A stretch of 64,000 nt of DNA from Flammula alnicola (GCA_015499995.1 JADNRV010000019.1:62001-126000), one strand, 5' to 3'; positions 11,580 to 21,580 are shown, counted from the first letter of the stretch. Notes: generated by a model from the letters alone, not told the origin. Numbers and translations are program-made.

Positions 11580-13675
11580 CAGTTACAGCCGTTGGATTTG
11601 TCCGTTGGATTTGTCCAGATGGTCACTGACTTGGATCCTAGTTACATCGAAGAGTTCTGGTATGAATTCACGCCATTTTACCACAGTTTACGGAAACTAT
11701 GTGTCTTACATAGTATCTATTGCAGATTGGTTCGATGTCCTTGACGACCATAACCTGCCTGTCCTGACAGAACGAGAAGTTGTGCACAATCCTGTCGAAA
11801 GGAGGTAAGTACCGCCCTCGATAATCATGTATGGCCTTGACTTACCCCTTAGATATCCTCAATTCACTCAGAAGTGCTGCCTAGCTCTTGTCGTCTTGTG
11901 GTCCAACCCACCAGTGATGCACAGCGGCGTTGATGAGACGTCCGATGCAAGTCTCGAAATGAGGTAAGCATCGATCTCAGGTCAAGAATACCCCTCACTT
12001 ACCTCTGATCCAGCCCCCAATGCGCTCTGCACGCATTATCTTCATCTCGTTACCCCATTGTGGCCAACGCCAGCGGGCACGATAGCCTAGATGAGCAGGA
12101 CACACGAACAGATGGAATTAGGGTCTCCAGAGTGCAAGAAAACGGTGCGAAAATGTACCCGCAACAAGACTCACGGCGTATCCGTGCACGTCCATTCGTG
12201 ATGAAGACCATCGCCGGCAACCCATCTAGTAGGCAGCTAGAGCTAGCCCATAAATGCTGTCTATGATTGCGAGTCGATAGGATGGCGGCGGGTGTGGAGA
12301 TAATGGGTCGGCGGGGTAAAGCCTACAAGGTACACATCCCGAACACAGTATGTATATGATAGCTCGAACACTCACTTTCCTCCGCATTTCCCAGCCGAGA
12401 ACACCTTCCCCTGCTCTACTCGCAACCCACGAGGCATCCGCAATGCGATGCGTACACCAAGAACGGATCCGACGGCTGTGGTGGATAGTTGAATCCGTTC
12501 AAGCGGAATGCTTCCACCAACACCAACACCATCTCCAACTCCAACGGTAACACCAATAACAGTAACAACGGCTTAACGGAAGAAGCACAATAATCGACAA
12601 GGTAGCACCAGCAGCACCAGAGCCGCGCCACCGCCTCAGCTTAGCAGCATCGCTTTCTAACCTCCGCCGCTCCATCGTTGGGTCGATCTCCTCCTCGACA
12701 TCGAGTGGGGGGGTTTTGAGTCGACGCTGAATGGTCCAAGTCGCCGATGGACACCGAGCCATATTGAGGATGAGGAGACGAGGCGGATGACAGAGCTGAC
12801 GCCCAGAAGCAAGACGTCTATGGGGCTGGTGGAACCCGAGAGATACGACGAGGTGGCAGGATACGCGGGTGTTGGGCATGACAGATGAGGGAAAGAACTT
12901 TGTCACGAGCCATGGGTTCAGCCCCGATGCATTTGTGCAGATGGTGTTCCAGGCGGCGTATTTTGGGCTTTATGGTTAGTATATTTTTTGTTCTTAGAAG
13001 AGAAGAATCGACGCTGATGTTTTCTTTATAGGTCGCATAGAGTGTGTGTACGAGCCTGCCATGACCAAGGCATTCTTGCATGGGCGTACGGAGGCTGTTC
13101 GGTCGATCCAGCCTGAGATTGTCAATTTCACAAAGGTGCGCATATATTCATGTTTTTCCACTCTAAGAAATCAGAAAGAAAGAAGCTGATTGTAGTGATG
13201 GTTCGTCTAGACATTCTATTCCGATGCAACCCCCGCGCAAAAGGTCACTGCAGCGCAAGGCGTGCGAGAAGCATGTCAAGTTGACGAGGGACTGTAGTCA
13301 AGGATTGGGCCAGGACAGGTGGGTTTTCGTCCACCTCAGCTTGCTTGCATTTAACTCATTTTCATTTCGCACAGACATCTATATGTGATATACTGCCTCA
13401 TCCAATGGCAGATGCAGAACAAGTACGAATCAGAGCCCAATGGCATCGCCTCTCCTTCGCCCTCGCCCCCGCCCCATTCATACAAAATGAACAAGATGCC
13501 GACGATCTTCACTGAACCCCGAACCCGGCTGGGCGCAACTGGGCACATCTATCCTATCTACGTCGAACTACAGTAACCCTGCCATGAGGGTGTTCAGGTT
13601 TGGCCCCGTCGCGGCCGATGGGTATGACATTGGCTATATCATCAAGGAGGATGGGATCTCTGTGTATGTTCAACC
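11580..13675 (+). pseudogene. Decayed carnitine O-acetyltransferase (CAT2-like)
   Basis: Fragments of a fungal carnitine acetyltransferase appear in correct order. An N-terminal piece SYIEEFWYE is near 11640 and WFDVLDDHNLPVLTER near 11727. A C-terminal run follows: SHGFSPDAFVQMVFQAAY (about 12907), then CVYEPAMTKAFLHGRTEAVR across a preserved intron (about 12974-13031), then EIVNFTKTFYSDATPAQK across a second intron, RHLYVIYCLIQWQMQ (about 13374), and GPVAADGYDIGYIIKEDG near 13602. The enzyme normally swaps acetyl groups between CoA and carnitine in mitochondria and peroxisomes. The reading frame breaks repeatedly: there is a stop in the segment after the second intron, and the frame shifts at about 13575. 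The catalytic histidine region was not found, and about 900 bp in the middle is unrecognisable. The copy ends about 70 bp before the stop codon of the opposing accessory gene. Confidence 0.72.
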
Positions 13676-13731
13676 TTAGCACTTCGCCTAACATGGTCGA
13701 TTGTATTGGGTTCAAAATCTCATTACTATAT

Positions 13732-16604
13732 CTACTCCTCGTCTGAATCCATCGTCAGGTCGATTACCTCGGCATCCTGCATTTTTCCCTTCCCCTTCCA
13801 GTTAGCAATTGTCTCGTCAACTGGTTCTTGCTTGACAGCTGGAGGAGTTGAATCAGTCAGGTCGATGACCTGTGAAGATTTTCCTGGGGTATGAGCTCTA
13901 CCCAACAATGCCTCAAAGGCCTCCCGTTTCACTGGCTGTAAGGTAGTCAGTGAATATAACGCAATGAAGATAAATCTCGAGAACATACAGTGTGGGGAAC
14001 GGGAGGAGTGCCTTGAAGAATGGTAAGCGCATCTTCTTGCGAAATGTGCTTATCATCTTGTATCAAAAGAAGGAGTGTTTCTGGGAGTAAAAACTCGTTA
14101 ACAAAAGCATTCCAGCTGAGTGGATGATAAAAATCATGCTCGAACAATGCCTCCATAAATAGTCCTCGAAGGGTAGAAGCAATGATATCCTGTCCTTTCG
14201 CACCATAACTGAATAATAATTTAGATAAAGGGATGCTAAAGTTAATAAGGACATGAACTCACTAAGCTGCATTCCAATGGAAACTCCCTTGTTTCTGAGT
14301 CTGACTGGATCCCGCAGTGAACGATGCCCTGGCAGACCGAAAGAAACCACTTTCTTCAGGTTCCATAGCTATCTCATCGAGTATATCTTTGAGATCAAGT
14401 ACTCGTTCTCCTAGCTTATCAAAATTGACAGATGACACTGGTCTGAACGACGCCTGTACTGGCAATGGATCAACTTGAATAGCACAATCCCCTGCTGAAG
14501 TCAGGTAGGCAGTTGGAGATGGAATGCGGGCGTGGGGAATGTCCTCATCGGAGCTTGTAGAGGTCTCATTGTCTGAGCTGCCGGAACTTGAAGGACTTCC
14601 ACTGTGCCGTTTCTTGTGAGAGCGAACCGATTTATCTGGGGGTGAAGGTGATTCACTAGAATCATCACCAGCGGTGGAACTGGAAGGGCTTCTGAAACAT
14701 TTTCGAGAGCGAGTGGATTTCTTGCGCTTTTCAAGTTCTGGAGCGGGAGAGGGAAGTCTGCTTGGATGGTCAATTGCATCCAAGAAATGGGGAAACTTCG
14801 CCTCGTCTGATCTGCCAAGCTCAATGAAAAGATCACGGATTGCAATGTCCTGCTCAAACCAGAGTTTTCGGTGTTCATAAAATGTGGTCTTTGCCCATTT
14901 GGTATTGGGAAAGGCAGCGACAAATGCTTGTTCAACTGTTATCCTGCGACCTTTTGCGCGTTTGCCCTTGGATTTCTTGGATCTGTGTTGGCGACTTTGG
15001 TCTCGAGAAACTGAACCAGAAATTGTGTCGCGCATCTGACAAAGCCCATTGTGGATTTCGTAGACATGGAAATCGAATGGCCATTGCTTCAACTTCGCCT
15101 CTTCGGGTTGAGTAGGATTGGACGGCAAAGTGTTAGACTCTGTATCATGTAGCAATGTTGATTGGAGAGCCACAGATTGAACGTCAGAAGGAATTGGCAA
15201 AGGAATGGAGGAACCAGTGCCTGTCGAATCGCTGTGTGGTAGAGAGGCTCGGACTTCTTTCTCAGCCTGTGGTTTACGGGCAGTCATGGTATCATCCTTG
15301 CGAGGAGCCTTCTTGATAGGCGATACGAAGTCATCTCCCAATCTCTTGACTCCAATGGAACTTGACTGCCGTTTTGTCTGCTGCTTGAGCTCTTGTTCAA
15401 TCCCCGGGCAGTCATCAAGACCTTTGCGAAGACTTGGTCGAATTTTGAGAAGGACACGTTGCCCTTTCTCGACGAGAAGAATACTGTGCATGTGCACGGT
15501 AATCCACTCAGAGCCCTGCCAGAAGTCGATTCTTGTGTTTTCCTGGAGTTCGAGCTCTGTAACAAGCTCCTGGCATGCGGATAGACGAAGGTGCGGAAAT
15601 GTAGGGATATATTCATCGAGTCGTACAGGAGGCTCTCCATTCTAAACAAAATGACGAAGGTACAATGTTAAGTAGTTGAACAAATAGAAAATATCAAAAA
15701 GTCATACCGTGTGATAGACAACAAGAATGACTGTCCTTTTCTTGCGTTCCTCTATTTCATGCTGCTGAACTTTGAGATTCTTCGTGGATGCAGTTTTTTG
15801 AACAGCAATGTCATGTCGAGCAGACCATGTTCCACCAACCGGTTGTGCAAGTGGTTTCAACCGGATGATAGGTTGTGGAGCTTGAGATTGAGTAGATGGA
15901 AGAGGCACTGAATCGACAGGAAGATTCTCGGTAATTGGTTGGAAAGTGGGAGTGGCTGGTTGCGATGCTTGAGATGGAACGGGGCCTGTGGCAAAAATTG
16001 TGGGTGCCTGTTGAAGGAAAATCTGCGGCTGTGAATGAGCATTACACTGCTTGCGTGCTTGACCATTGCGAGATGCGCTAAGGCATGCTTGGATACAGCA
16101 TCGCTTGCATTTATGCTCAATACACGTCTTGCTTCCTTGCGTACGGGTTCCAGCCTGGGTATGGCAATTGTGGGTTGCGCAAAGAATCTTGTTTCCTTGA
16201 GGTGCAGTCAGCTCAGATGCAGGAGGTAGAGTTGGCTGAGGGGCAGGAGGCGTTGGTGCTGGAGGTCTAGCTTCAGGCGGACGGAGATCTCTCGGAATTC
16301 CCGATGGATGTCCTGGATACCTAAGGCGGTTTAAGAGCCGTTTAGCATCCTCGTAGTTGTATGCAGGAGTGTGATAGACAGTCCAATAGCAGGATGAGCA
16401 CTATAAAATTTTTATTAATGACTGAAATCATTGCTATCAAAAAGAAAAGAAACGTACGGATTGAACAATCGACCCTCTCATCTCAGGTCTTGCACCTTTG
16501 CCTTCATCGATGCGAATTGGGTTCATAGGTGCCCCACATGGGCGACCACTTTTCCCAGAACATACAGCGACTGGGTTGATGACAGGATCGGGGGGGATAT
16601 TCAT
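13732..16604 (-). CDS. Transposon accessory protein with cysteine clusters and SIM-like motifs, 880 aa
   Basis: Five exons join in frame: 16604-16458, 16400-15708, 15641-14263, 14208-13989 and 13935-13732 (2643 nt). Starting at ATG 16604, the N-terminus has a first cysteine group (CSGKSGRPCGAP, then CSSCYWTVYH) and a second dense group CATHNC ... GSKTCIEHKCKRCCIQAC ... CNAH, probably zinc-binding. A Pro/Gln-rich linker follows. The middle contains basic RSKKSKGKRAKGRR followed by a conserved-looking block (VEQAFVAAFPNTKWAKTTFY, LFIELGRSDEAKFPHFLDAI), then a long Ser/Arg-rich region. The C-terminus has a helical block (FYHPLSWNAFVNEFLLPETL) and two VIDLT motifs followed by acidic residues, which fit SUMO-interacting motifs. 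I do not recognise a named family. Position inside the TIRs and intact frames argue for a transposon-encoded helper. No RNase H or helicase motif was seen. Confidence 0.78.
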
Positions 16605-16656
16605 GATAAAATAGCTTGAATTTTTGGGATACGTTACAGGATGTTATATACTAGAG

Positions 16657-17036
16657 AGAATCGACACGCTTTGACGTCAACAAAGCGCTACCATCTTGTA
16701 GCCTATGCAATGGGTAAAAGCGTGCAGTGGGAGACGCTTGGGCAGTGATGATTGCGCGGTTGCTTGACCATCTTCGAGGTGACGGGGCTTGCAGCTTTGC
16801 CAGGTGTGAGGGTTGGGTATGTCGATGAGGAGTTTGCGTGTTAGAATCAACACGCTTTGACGTCAACAAAGCGCTGCCGTCTTGTAGACTATGCGATGGG
16901 TGAAAGCGTGTTATGGGGTGCGCTTGGGCAGTGATGATTGCGGGGTTGCTTTGACTTTGCTTTGACCATCTTGGAGGTGACCGGGATTGCAGCTTTTCCA
17001 AGTGTGAGGGTTGTGTATGCTGAAGAAAAGTTGTGT
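16657..17036. repeat. Two subterminal tandem repeats, period about 186 bp
   Basis: Copy 1 (16657-16842) and copy 2 (16843 to about 17036) start with nearly identical sequence (AGAATCRACACGCTTTGACG) and stay alignable throughout. Both contain CTTGGGCAGTGATGATTGCG and the GTGAGGGTTG segment. Copy 2 has a short internal insertion (a duplicated TTTGCTTTGAC). They lie between the accessory gene start and the right terminal repeat, so they overlap the accessory gene's promoter. Confidence 0.85.
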
Positions 17037-17185
17037 GTGGCATTGGAGAGGAGAGGCGGCGGGGTGGCGGCGGCGGCAGTGATGAAAGGTGTAACTGTTG
17101 TGATGTCACCGTGATGAGCAGCGACGAGTCGCCGACGACGCGTCGGTGGTCACAAGTGTCACAGAAACAAAAAAAAACATGACCC

Positions 17186-17216
17186 GTCCGCCGAACTGTC
17201 CGCCGAACTGTTCGCC
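17186..17216. repeat. Right terminal 12-bp modules of the element
   Basis: GTCCGCCGAACT occurs twice in direct tandem (17186-17197 and 17198-17209), followed by a partial third unit GTTCGCC. The same unit forms the palindrome at 7626-7659, in inverted orientation for one arm. This pairing defines the element's two ends. Confidence 0.75.
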
Positions 17217-17275
17217 ACATTTAATTCCAGCAGATCTGATTTCCTGATTTGATACACGTCACGATGCAGTTTCAT

Positions 17276-19049
17276 TCCGCGTTTTTAATTTTTTTTTTTT
17301 TTTTTTTTTTTAATTTTTTTGTGTTCATTAACGTCTATTGAGGCAGAGCCTTATTAAGACTTCACATTTACGGGCTACACTACTGGGGCACTTTGCCCTG
17401 CTCCTTGTCCCTGAGATCCCTTGGGCAACTCTGTCTTGAGGGTGGAGTAGTCGCCGTTTTGTCGCATTTGCTGTTCTTGCTCTTTATGTTGCTCTTTCTT
17501 CTAAGCACCCGGTCCGAAGACTTAGGTGCGGCGGGACGGTATCATGTCGGATCCAGTGATGGGTTGCCTAGGATGGTACGTGTTGTACTCGCCGGCGGTC
17601 GCGGGTGTGATTTGAGTTTTGTGTTTTTGGTGCGTTGGTAGTCTCTGTCATACTGTAGTGTATAATCAATTTTCGGGCGCATCTGGTGGGGGGGCTACTT
17701 CACCTCGGGTGGTTTTTAGCCTGCCAGTTCTCTCTATATAACGCATGAGCGCATTCACCCCTTCTTTGTTTGACATCAGCGCTCTCATGTTTCTCGCATT
17801 TCGGCCCATTTCCTGCTCGAGATCGGCTCGCTCTTGTTCGTACGCTGGGCATTCAAATAGGAAGTGTCGTACAGTTTCTGTGGCTCGGCGGCGAGTGATA
17901 ACGTAGCATTTCTCGCATGTGTTCGTTAGGCTTCGTCCAAATCGTTGTTTGTAGGCATTTAGTGGGATGTGGCCTGATCGTAATTGGATTAGTAGACTGC
18001 TCTTAGCTCTTGGTAACTCAGCTTGTATTTTTCGATAGCCAGCAAACGGGTATGCTTCAATAAGCTCCATTCGCTCTTTTCGGGGAGAGTTGTTCCATGT
18101 TGTTGCTGCGTTTCTGGAGAGTTGTTCATTCATTCGTTTCTTTGCTATGATAGCATTTGTTGGTAGCCGTTTTCGTAGGTATGGGGGTAGTCGGTAAGCT
18201 CTGGAGGTGTGTTGTGTGGCCGCTGCATTCTTGGCGATTTGATCAGCTCTCTCGTTTCCAGGGACGCCCTTGTGTCCTGCGATCCAGCGTAGCTTGAACT
18301 TTTCGAAGCTGGGTTCTGTTGATAGCGTCTTGGCGACTTCGTTGAATTCTCGTGCAATGTGGTGGCCGGACTTTGGGGTTCCTGTGGAGATGCTTTGTAG
18401 TGAGTTCTGACTATCAGTGTATAATGAGATATTTGGTTCTCCGTCATGATATGGTTGTCGCATTAACCAGATTCCAAGTAGGCAACCTACTGCTTCGGCG
18501 TCTGTTGAGTCGTATTCCTCTTCTGTGCCTAGGTGGTATGTCAGCTTTTTGGAGCTGCCGTCGCTGCCTATTCGAACTGCTGCCGCTGCCACCTGGCCGT
18601 CTTGGGCCGCTCCATCTGTGTATATTTTGTAAGCCGCGTTGTCGTTCAGTTCGAGCTCCAGAGATTCTTCGATGTTCTTGCTGATGGTGAGGTGGAATAG
18701 GGGTTCTTGTGTGAGTGGTTCGGTTTTGGGTGGTATAGTTTCGAAGTTGGTTGGGTCTATGTTGAAGATCTCTATCAGGTGCTGAATCGAGGTGATGTGT
18801 GTTCTTGCTGGCGATCTTCGATATTTGTGGGCGAGTTCGGCTGCTGGGTTAGTACTATCTAGGGTGGCTATTCTTACGATTGCTCTGTGGCATGCTTTTT
18901 GAAGGAGCTGTTCGATTGGGAGGACTCCAGCGTGGGCGTCGAGTAGGTCATTTGGGGTCGTTCGCAGGGCCCCGGTTATTGCCAGAGTTGCAATTCGTTG
19001 GATTTTTCCGAGTGCTGCCAGCGCGTTTACTGATCCGCGTTTTTAATTT
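17276..19049 (-). mobile_element. 5'-truncated LINE (RNase H-bearing non-LTR retrotransposon) with 16-bp TSD
   Basis: The insertion is bounded by direct repeats TCCGCGTTTTTAATTT at 17276-17291 and 19034-19049, the target-site duplication. A run of about 22 T at 17290-17311 is the poly(A) tail of a minus-strand transcript. The 5' end is truncated inside the C-terminal part of the reverse transcriptase ORF. It inserted about 20 bp outside the right end of the KDZ-type element. Confidence 0.88.
17666..19033 (-). CDS. LINE ORF2 C-terminus: RNase H and zinc-knuckle region (partial)
   Basis: The frame is open from the truncation point at 19033 to a stop at 17666. The first about 140 residues are the tail of a reverse transcriptase (LAALGKIQRIATLAITGALR; DLLDAHAGVLPIEQLLQKAC). 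RNase H follows with its acidic residues visible: KIYTDGAAQDG (D), STDAEAVGCL (E), LYTDSQNSLQ (D) and HKGVPGNERADQIAKNAA (D). The C-terminus carries the CxxC...H...C cluster TCEKCYVITRRRATETVRHF followed by LFECPAY, usual in Tad-like and I-like LINEs. The RT catalytic core is missing, so it cannot mobilise itself. The open frame suggests a fairly recent insertion. Confidence 0.88.
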   Translation of the reverse strand, partial: SVNALAALGKIQRIATLAITGALRTTPNDLLDAHAGVLPIEQLLQKACHRAIVRIATLDSTNPAAELAHKYRRSPARTHITSIQHLIEIFNIDPTNFETIPPKTEPLTQEPLFHLTISKNIEESLELELNDNAAYKIYTDGAAQDGQVAAAAVRIGSDGSSKKLTYHLGTEEEYDSTDAEAVGCLLGIWLMRQPYHDGEPNISLYTDSQNSLQSISTGTPKSGHHIAREFNEVAKTLSTEPSFEKFKLRWIAGHKGVPGNERADQIAKNAAATQHTSRAYRLPPYLRKRLPTNAIIAKKRMNEQLSRNAATTWNNSPRKERMELIEAYPFAGYRKIQAELPRAKSSLLIQLRSGHIPLNAYKQRFGRSLTNTCEKCYVITRRRATETVRHFLFECPAYEQERADLEQEMGRNARNMRALMSNKEGVNALMRYIERTGRLKTTRGEVAPPPDAPEN

Positions 19050-19095
19050 AAGTTCAAGTTGAGAGTTTAGCTGGGAGGGGTTGAGAGAGACAGCC

Positions 19096-19481
19096 AGGAC
19101 CCGGGAAGCTCCAGGGAGTTGGTGTCCGCGAATTTGCGGATTTGAGGCCCAAAATTTGTCAAATCTCTGTCCATTTGTTGCGGATTTGACAGCCCAAAAA
19201 TCCTAGTTCTGTCCACTTTCTTGCGGATTTGAGGCCAGCCGCACAAAGTTTCCAGGAGGTTGAAAATTTTTCAGATTCATGCCCATGTACTACCCAAATG
19301 GACCAAGATTTTGGGAAATCCTACCTACACACGAATGCAGGGGACCAGAAAATTTGGTTTTAGCACCCGCAGGGAGAGAAAATTTGGACATTCACGTGAG
19401 AATCTCTGTCCGTTTTTGCGGATTTGAGGCCGAATTTTGGAGATTTCGCGGACACCAAATAACAGGAGCTTCCCGGGTCCT
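19096..19481. mobile_element. 386-bp MITE with 17-bp perfect TIRs and 8-bp TSD
   Basis: The left end AGGACCCGGGAAGCTCC (19096-19112) is matched by its exact reverse complement at 19465-19481. After a short divergent stretch, the inner part GGTGTCCGCGAA is inverted-repeated too. Both sides are flanked by AGACAGCC (19088-19095 and 19482-19489), an 8-bp target-site duplication as made by hAT and KDZ-type transposases. Inside, TTGCGGATTTGA occurs four times (about 19133, 19178, 19222 and 19417), often after CTGTCC. There is no coding capacity. Confidence 0.88.
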
Positions 19482-19489
19482 AGACAGCC

Positions 19490-20053
19490 TGACGCCGCGG
19501 AATACCTAACATGCCTGCTCCCCCATATAATTATCCTTTAAATGAATGGAACTCGAAATTTAATTCGTACGTTAAAAGTTGAAGTTTGCATTTCCCTGCA
19601 TTTCTGTGAATAGCCATGAATGCAACGTGAACGCCTCGATGATCTTCCAGGAGGACAATTCAACCTGTCACTGTACTTAGTATATTAACATCTTTTCAAC
19701 GATGATAAATGCAGAAATCTGACCGCGTCAATAGCATCACAGGGTGTCGGGTGGCTTTTATGCTGCGGTTCATAATAATAATATCTCTTCAGACAGTCGG
19801 GTGTACATATGCTTATACGGACATTGAGTTCTTAATCTCGCGAAAAGATGCATATGACCAACGGAGACTAGGTCGTACGACGACCTCTCCCATTTCATAT
19901 CTCTGTTTTACATGACTTTATATTACTTCCTCGCCTCATAACCTCCGACTCGGACGCACTCCTCGCTTCGTCCTCACTCTCCATACGATTCAAAGAAATT
20001 TGTTGGCTGGTTCCTAAAAGTAAAAATCCTCCCCTCCTCCTCATCTGAAGTGC
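19490..20053. other. Intergenic region
   Basis: No gene recognised between the MITE and the 3' end of the small minus-strand gene. AT-rich with short open frames only. Confidence 0.5.
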
Positions 20054-20365
20054 TTAGAGGTATCCCAAGAAGCCTCGCGACCTCGAGCGTCCGTGCCTGT
20101 GCCTGCCGCTGCGAGAAGACATGACGACCGTTGGCGTGTGCCCGTAGTAAGGCATGGCGGCAGGAACGCCATAACCGTAAGGGTGCTGCTGATAAACGAC
20201 AGGCCCCGCTGACATCGGAGCGTGCATCGGAGCGTGCATGGTCGGATAGTAGTGTTGACCAGGCAGAACGGCACTCATGGGCGCTTGTGGGTAGTACGAC
20301 CTCGAGACGGGGTAATGAGGCGTAACGAAGGAGGTGACGCTACCGGCAGAGCTGGGGTAGTACAT
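20054..20365 (-). CDS. Small Tyr/Pro-rich basic-tailed protein, 103 aa
   Basis: Single-exon frame starting at ATG 20365. The first two thirds are rich in Tyr, Pro, Met and His with repeated YYP and HAPM units (TMHAPMHAPMSAGP); the C-terminus is a basic Arg/Ser/His tail (SGRHRHGRSRSRGF). There is no signal peptide and no membrane segment. I do not recognise a named family; low-complexity proteins of this style are common in mushrooms. The compositional bias and uninterrupted frame argue for a real gene, but no splice or motif evidence backs it. Confidence 0.5.
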   Translation of the reverse strand: MYYPSSAGSVTSFVTPHYPVSRSYYPQAPMSAVLPGQHYYPTMHAPMHAPMSAGPVVYQQHPYGYGVPAAMPYYGHTPTVVMSSRSGRHRHGRSRSRGFLGYL

Positions 20366-21580
20366 GTTGTAGATGAGTAGGTTGTGTCGGTTAAGGAAGA
20401 TAGTTGCGCTTTATGTAGAAAGGAAGCGTTTGCTTGACCGTTTGAGAGATGCAATGGAATGCGACGTTAATGAGTCGCGAGAGGTCGTAGAGCGTAGTCG
20501 TATAAAAGTTCGTAAAAGAGATATGAAAGTTCAATGGAAGTGGTTCGAACAGGCCAGCCTGGTGAGGGAACTGGAATTAAAAAGTCCAGCAGTCCGCGCT
20601 TTATATGATTATCGTGCACAGCACGGGATGATGGCCGTTACGAACGCCGTGGAAACCATCAGAAGCGAAAGATGGATTTGCCTTTTGAGGAAGGCGTAAC
20701 TGCGCCAACGCCCACTGGGCAGTGCTTTCGAGCCTAGGGCAGTGCTTGGCTGCTGAAACGTTGACTTGTTGCCCAAGAGATGATTATGCATCCAAGAAGG
20801 CGATTCAGCGAGGGCTCCGAGTCTTTTGCCATGGTCAGTCAATGGTTTGCACCACAGGTCGCGAAAGGGAGCAAAAAGGTAAGCGGGTGGAGTGATTGTA
20901 ATGATCCACTGTGCCTCCTGGAGCACACATGTGACACACCTCCGAGTCCCCACACCCACCAACTTGATCAAGTTATGTCCATCAAATAGAGATGAATAGT
21001 TATGTACATATGTACCGGTACTTGAGTCGGCCATGAGTTTGATGGATGAAGAATCAGCCATCCATGACCCACAGCTAAAAACATACGGGAATTAGCCTGC
21101 ACTATTAATATTATGTTCACGCCCATGAGAGAATAGTTAGAGTCCGACAGTAAGTCTGAAATAAGAGAATCTTGTCCGAAATATACAGTATACTGCAAGT
21201 TTGATACAGTCGGCGTCAGTTTACTACTTACAGTAAGCTTATTTAATTACTTGAACCTGGTCCGATTGCCAGGATGATATGGTAATGCATACAGAGTGCA
21301 GTTGTACGCGAAGAAGAGAGATTATGACTTGCCCCGTTGCACGATCAGAGAGAATCGGGAAGCACAGTGCTATAAGTAGCCGCCAAGTACCCGGTGCAAG
21401 CTCCTGGAATGAAAGAGGTCTAAAGGGACGTACCCAAGTCCCGGGAAAAAGTTCGAGCCTGCCCTCCAGAACGATCGCGCAAGGTGATCGTCTTCTATGA
21501 CAGAGGATCCTTGCCAGAACCACCCTTGAGTGTTAAGTCAAAGATGAAAGACCACGACCCTGCGACGAGCTTCCGCCAAG
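20366..21580. other. Intergenic region
   Basis: No confident gene. A plus-strand frame at 20373-20699 is open for 108 codons and rich in Arg/Lys/Glu but has no motif and starts 8 bp from the start of the preceding minus-strand gene. The rest shows only short overlapping frames. Confidence 0.4.

Larger units (their letters stand above)
7575..17255. mobile_element. KDZ-type DNA transposon with two convergent genes and a captured gene fragment
   Basis: The two ends share inverted sequence. At the left (about 7583-7705) are GTCCGCCGAAC at 7626 and AGTTCGGCGGAC at 7648, followed by a T-run and GTGAC/GTCACC. At the right (about 17145-17255) two direct copies of GTCCGCCGAACT lie at 17186 and 17198, followed by a partial copy. 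Reverse-complemented, the right end follows the same order as the left: an ATCnGATC block, a TGGAAT block, the 12-bp modules, a T-run and a GTGAC block. Between the ends are the CxC5/CxC6 protein (+), a decayed carnitine acetyltransferase (+) and the 880-aa accessory gene (-). The two intact genes have their 5' ends toward the termini and converge on the interior. I could not identify a target-site duplication, so the exact boundaries are approximate. Confidence 0.65.

Noticed and set aside
16651..17220. 189-codon minus-strand open frame with internal repeats
   Set aside because: Its repeats are simply the 186-bp tandem DNA duplication and its N-terminus is the terminal-repeat modules read through; not a protein gene.
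20373..20699. 108-codon plus-strand open frame rich in Arg/Lys/Glu
   Set aside because: No motif or splice evidence, and it starts in the immediate 5' flank of the opposite-strand 103-aa gene; most likely a chance frame.
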